NCBI RefSeq assembly: GCF_005239225.2 | Contig: NC_133297.1 | Coordinates: forward strand, 11,892,147 to 11,956,146 | Direction: 5' to 3' | DNA from: Populus alba | Lineage: Eukaryota; Streptophyta; Magnoliopsida; Malpighiales; Salicaceae | Length of the DNA stretch: 64,000 nt | Part shown: one piece after another, positions 59,910 to 64,000 of the stretch | Layout of the letters: every line of letters begins with the position of its first letter | Position numbering within the stretch: position 1 is the stretch's first letter | Translations under genes and position numbers: made by a program | Notes under the pieces: generated by a model | Seen by the model: only the letters and a program-made list of their open reading frames with translations | What the model was told of the DNA's origin: nothing | The model's database searches: none

Positions 59910-62900
59910 ATGGAGGTGGACAAAGTAGAGACACAACAACAGAAACAGAAGCAAGTACATCTGTTTTACTGCGTGGAATCCGAAGAGCTTGCCCGTAATG
60001 TTGCCGCTCACTCTGAGTTCATCACGCTCCAATCCATCAACTGGAGGTCCCTCCCTATCTCCCTTTCCCTCTCTTACTGCTCATATTCATCATGTTCTGT
60101 TTTTTGTTCTTTCTTTACTTTTATTTTCGTTCTTCATCCATGAATATGATGTGGGTATTTGCTGTTTTAGTCATTTTTCTTTGTTCCCTGATAAAGAATA
60201 CCCCCTTTTCTTGAAGTGTTCGAGTGCATATGGAATTTGTTTTGTCATAAATAAATTCTCTTTCACGGTTCTAGAAATAGAGAGTTTACTGTATAAATTC
60301 ACAACCATTATGAAAAATACTACAACATTATCTACTACTGTGGAATTACAAGTTTTTTTTAGTGTTCCGGGGGACTGCTGGAAATATTACTTCTGAATTT
60401 ATCTGTTAAGAAATTTAGTTACTGAATGTGAGTCATTCTATCTATTCTGTTTGAATATTTCCCTTAACTTATTGTTCAGTTTTCATATCCCATTCAAACA
60501 AGTCTTTGATTGAGTGGCAAGTGACCTTGAGTTTGTGGTGTTCGGTTTATTGCGTTATCTTGTGGTTGAATGTTATTTAAGCGGAAAAACTTAATGATTC
60601 TTTGTTGTTATCAGGAGTTTCGATGATGGATTTCCTAATCTTTTTATAAACAATGCTGAAAATTTGCGAGGTCAACATGTCGCCTTCCTTGCATCTTTTA
60701 GTTCTCCAGGAGTTATCTTCGAACAGCTTTCTGTCATTTATGCACTGCCGCGTCTGTTTGTTGCCTCCTTCTCATTGGTGTTGCCTTTCTTTCCAACTGG
60801 CTCCTTTGAGCGAATGGAAGAAGAAGGGGATGTTGCAACTGCATTTACCATGGCTAGGATATTGTCGAATATTCCCATTTCAAGAGGTGGCCCCACTAGT
60901 TTAGTCATCTATGACATACACGCACTGCAGGTTGTTTCACTCTTGCTCCACAAGTGAACCCACAATAAATAAGTATACATGTTTCACCTTGTTGCATTGA
61001 AAATATCTTATTGAATGGCATATCATATGTTCTTTGTTATGAATTACTATTATTAATAGCAGGCTTCATCACTAGTCTTTCTGTAACATTTGAGATGCCA
61101 GGCATGCCTCGAGTTGTTTTTCTCTTTGAACCATAGTTAAATTTATTCTCCAGGGGTTTCCTTTTCTCTGTTTTTTTTTTTTTTTTTTTGTCATCTACCA
61201 AAATTTAACCTCTGATCATATTCAGTTCATTGAGCATCTCAAAAACAGCTTGGTTCTCATTCTCCTCTTCTAATCTATACTCTTTGAACATTTCTCAACT
61301 ATTTTTTTTTTTCTTTGGTGTCAAGTAAGAAGGTAATAGTTTGTTTGTCTATCTTCCTTGTGCAGGAAAGATTCTATTTTGGGGACCATGTTTTGCCTTT
61401 ATTTGTTACTGGGATTCCTCTGTTAAAGCAACGTCTTCACCAACTTCCTGAATCTGATAAGGTTCGTAGTACCACAATGCTGATCATCTCTGTGAAATAT
61501 GGTCTTGTTTCTGATCATTGTGATGATTTTTTTGTCATTGCCGTGACTATAAATCAATTGCCTCTTTGAAGAATTTTGTAGTTCAATAGGTTATCTTGCT
61601 TGCCACTGATTGTGTTCTCCAATTTTAATTTCAGATTGTTGTTGCTTTTCCGGATGATGGAGCCTGGAAGCGATTCCACAAGCTGTTGGATCATTTTCCT
61701 ATGGTTGGTTTAATTTCTCTCAAATGGACTGAATGATATCATTCTCCAGTTTACATGTTGGATGGGTAATTAATGTTGTTGGAGCATGAATTTCAGGTGG
61801 TATGTGCGAAGGTTCGTGAAGATGATAAGAGGATAGTTAGAATAAAGGAGGGAAATCCTGCTGGCTGCCACGTGGTTATTGTTGATGATTTGGTACAATC
61901 TGGAGGCACCCTTATTGAGTGCCAGGTACTAGTTTTCCAGAAAACCCTATTTTCCTAATCATTTGCTCCTCTGAATCTTTCAATTAAAAGTCGGAAAAGA
62001 TCACTTCTCGCTTCTTTTAAGGCCTTCGATTCCTTTTCTACTTAGTTGGGAAAAAAATATTTCTCATTTTCTTTTAAGGCCTGCAATCCTTTTCTACTCA
62101 GTTCTTTGCTTTCTTTCTTTCTTTCATTCTGTTCTACATACCTTTTTTTTTTTTTTTCCTTTCTTTCATTTTCAATCACTGTATTCTGATTTAAGAATTC
62201 AAATTCTTACCAATTTCAGGCTGATTTTTTTTGTTAACATAGGTAACCCACATATTTTGTATATCTCTGTCAACACTTCTTTTGTCATCTATATAAGTTG
62301 TGGTTTGTATAACCTTCCCAATTTTCCACCATGCTCTTTTCTCAAACTTTAAATTTTCTTGACTTGTAAATTATACGCTTCAGATCTGAACTTCATTTTT
62401 ATGATATCCTGAAGAGCCTTTGATCCAAATTTTGGAAAAAAACATCAGGCTCAATTGTGGGAATAAAAGTTAATAAACTTCCATTTATTGCAGGAATTGA
62501 CTTAACTTTAACTGCTTTTCACTGACAATTTTCAAGAAAAAACCCATGTAACATAAAGTTCCCAATTTAGTTTGTTTGTTTATAGCTCATTGGTTTGAGG
62601 GAGGGTCCTGCCTTGTTTTGCTTATGATTAAAGTTTTGTGAGTGTTAATTAGCATTATCATATAGGAGATCAGCAAGAGTTATGAGTATGGCCATCAGTT
62701 TAAGCCTTGGCCATCATTGAGTTTGTTTAGATGCCACCTTATTTTGTTTTTTTTTTAAAGGAGGAATCACCTATTTTTTGCAGATAAATTGTGTATAGGA
62801 ATTGGGTCCATCAATCTTTAATAAGCAATGTATATATAGCACATGCATCTGTGTATAACCAGTTGGTCAAGTTTATTCACGTTGACTATCTGCAACAATT

Positions 62901-63270
62901 GTGAAACTCGGGCAAATTAGCTCTTTATCCTTGCCACTTTGTTCTTCAGAAAGTATTGGCAGCTCATGGGGCAGCAAAAGTCAGTGCATATGTCACCCAC
63001 GGGGTGTTTCCTAAGCGCTCCTGGGAGCGATTTACTCACAAAGATAATGGTAAAGGCCTGCGTGTTACAAGGCATACTCCTCTGTTTTCTTCTCGTATAT
63101 TTTTCTGCTGAACCTTTTAACTTTGCCATTTTTTTTCAGGCATGGAGAATGCATTTGCTTATTTTTGGATAACAGATTCCTGCCCTCACACTGTGAAAGC
63201 CATCACAAATAAGCCTCCATTTGAAGTTTTGAGCCTTGCCGGATCCATTGCTGATGCTTTACAAATATGA
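59910..63270 (+). CDS. PRS4: Ribose-phosphate pyrophosphokinase 4 (PRPP synthase, class II)
   Basis: Makes 5-phosphoribosyl 1-diphosphate from ribose 5-phosphate and ATP, feeding purine, pyrimidine, NAD, His and Trp synthesis. Seven exons, 59910-60046, 60615-60930, 61366-61461, 61635-61703, 61797-61925, 62950-63049 and 63140-63270, give 325 aa, all joined by GT-AG introns in phase. The PRPP-binding motif [14 protein letters not shown] lies at 232-245, and conserved blocks include [39 protein letters not shown] and [15 protein letters not shown]. The short Gln/Lys-rich N-terminus lacks a transit-peptide look, so the enzyme is probably cytosolic like plant class II, phosphate-independent PRS3/PRS4. 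The ATG at 59910 starts MEVDK; an upstream in-frame GTG is not used. The intron before exon 6 is about 1 kb. Its position beside X8 and AHL16 matches At2g42910. Confidence 0.94.
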
Positions 63271-64000
63271 CTTGAGATACTCAAGGGGGCTTCGTATTGT
63301 GGGAACTGTTACATACCCAAGGGAGCTTGAAGACAATAAATTTTGAAGAAAGCCCTTAGCATGATATTTATGCCACTTGATACAGGTGGCCCGGTTGTCT
63401 AGTAAAAAATAGAGCTTAAATTTGCTCAACTCGGTGAGTATAACACCTTACTATTGATAAGCTTAAATTTGTTCAACTCGGTGAGTGTAGAACACCATAC
63501 TATTGATGAGCTTAAAATTGCTCAACTCGGTGAGTATAGCACCATACGATTGATGAGCTTAAATTTGCTCCATGATCAGTTCTTAATGGATCTGAGTTGG
63601 TGATTTTGGATGATGAGAATGTGCGGGATACTCGATGCGTCCTGTTAAAATCATTTCGGATGCATTGTATCCGTAAATTGGAACCTAAGGCAATCAAATA
63701 TAAATTGGCGAGCTGAAAGGACATTTTTTACCCACGCTTGGGGAGAGAGTTGGACGACTGTACAGTGTACAAGCATATACACATTGACGTGTTTTTTTGG
63801 CGAAAACATAACAAGAGAGGATGAATCGGATCCAGGGTCTGTTCATCTTCCATTCTATACAACTTATAACAGCCCTTGATCCCAGATTTATCCAATTAAC
63901 ATGTGTGCATAAAAACATGTTTTGACATATTTGCAAACGGACTCCAGAACCTGATGCAAAAACTCAATAGGAGTTCCCATGTACAGATCAGTGAGAAATG
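63271..64000. other. PRS4 3' UTR and downstream spacer
   Basis: The 3' UTR is followed at 63414 by a tandem repeat and then by DNA with no convincing gene. Minus-strand ORFs at 63512-63724 and 63694-63936 show no family features, but this may be the 3' end of a gene on the minus strand beyond the window. Confidence 0.5.
63414..63571 (+). repeat. Tandem repeat, 47-49 bp unit, about 3.3 copies
   Basis: Units begin at about 63414, 63461, 63510 and 63557, each with GCTTAAA(T/A)TTG(C/T)TC, then AACTCGGTGAGT and ACTATTGATGA-like words. The last copy breaks off after GCTTAAATTTGCTC. It lies about 140 bases past the PRS4 stop, possibly within its 3' UTR. Confidence 0.9.

Noticed and set aside
1..64000. 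CRISPR arrays, bacterial operons, organelle DNA or integrated virus
   Set aside because: No regularly spaced repeats with unique spacers, no gene clusters of that kind, and all recognisable genes are plant nuclear genes with introns or intronless plant families.

Overview
This is a eukaryotic, AT-rich plant nuclear window, most likely from Salicaceae (probably Populus). Genes are split by GT-AG introns, the protein families are plant-specific (WRKY, AT-hook/PPC, X8/CBM43, PPR), and the spacers are full of short AT-rich repeats of a kind I associate with poplar DNA. The species is an inference; no search was run.

Layout: (1) 1-4.1 kb, a receptor-like kinase of the At2g42960 type (+), seven coding exons. 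(2) 4-11.6 kb, intergenic, with microsatellites and repeat copies. (3) 11.66-14.0 kb, a WRKY group IIc gene of the WRKY28/71 type (-). (4) 14-31.3 kb, about 17 kb of very AT-rich spacer with no convincing gene. (5) 31.3-32.9 kb, a two-pore K+ channel of the TPK3 type (-). (6) 33-38.5 kb, spacer with a LINE reverse-transcriptase relic and a solo LTR. (7) 38.5-46.6 kb, a ten-exon GIP1/DUF1296 gene (+). (8) 47.6-48.4 kb, a single-exon AHL gene close to AHL16/TEK (+). (9) 49.1-50.0 kb, a frameshifted PPR pseudogene of the At2g42920 type (-). (10) 53.0-55.6 kb, a GPI-anchor-type X8 domain protein (+). (11) 59.9-63.3 kb, a ribose-phosphate pyrophosphokinase of the PRS4 type (+), followed by a short tandem repeat.

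The genes do not form a functional cluster, but their order carries information. From memory of the Arabidopsis map, the outer genes match At2g42960-At2g42910 (RLK, AHL16, X8, PPR, PRS4). The inner block matches At4g18170-At4g18150 (WRKY28, TPK3, DUF1296). The window therefore looks like an ancestral order that Arabidopsis split between two fractionated duplicate segments. I see no CRISPR, operon, virus or defence-type system, and no strong candidate for an undescribed system. The points most worth checking are the interleaved synteny, the PPR pseudogene with its 18-base C run, a probable GC-AG intron in the GIP1-like gene, and the recurrent AT-rich repeat family.
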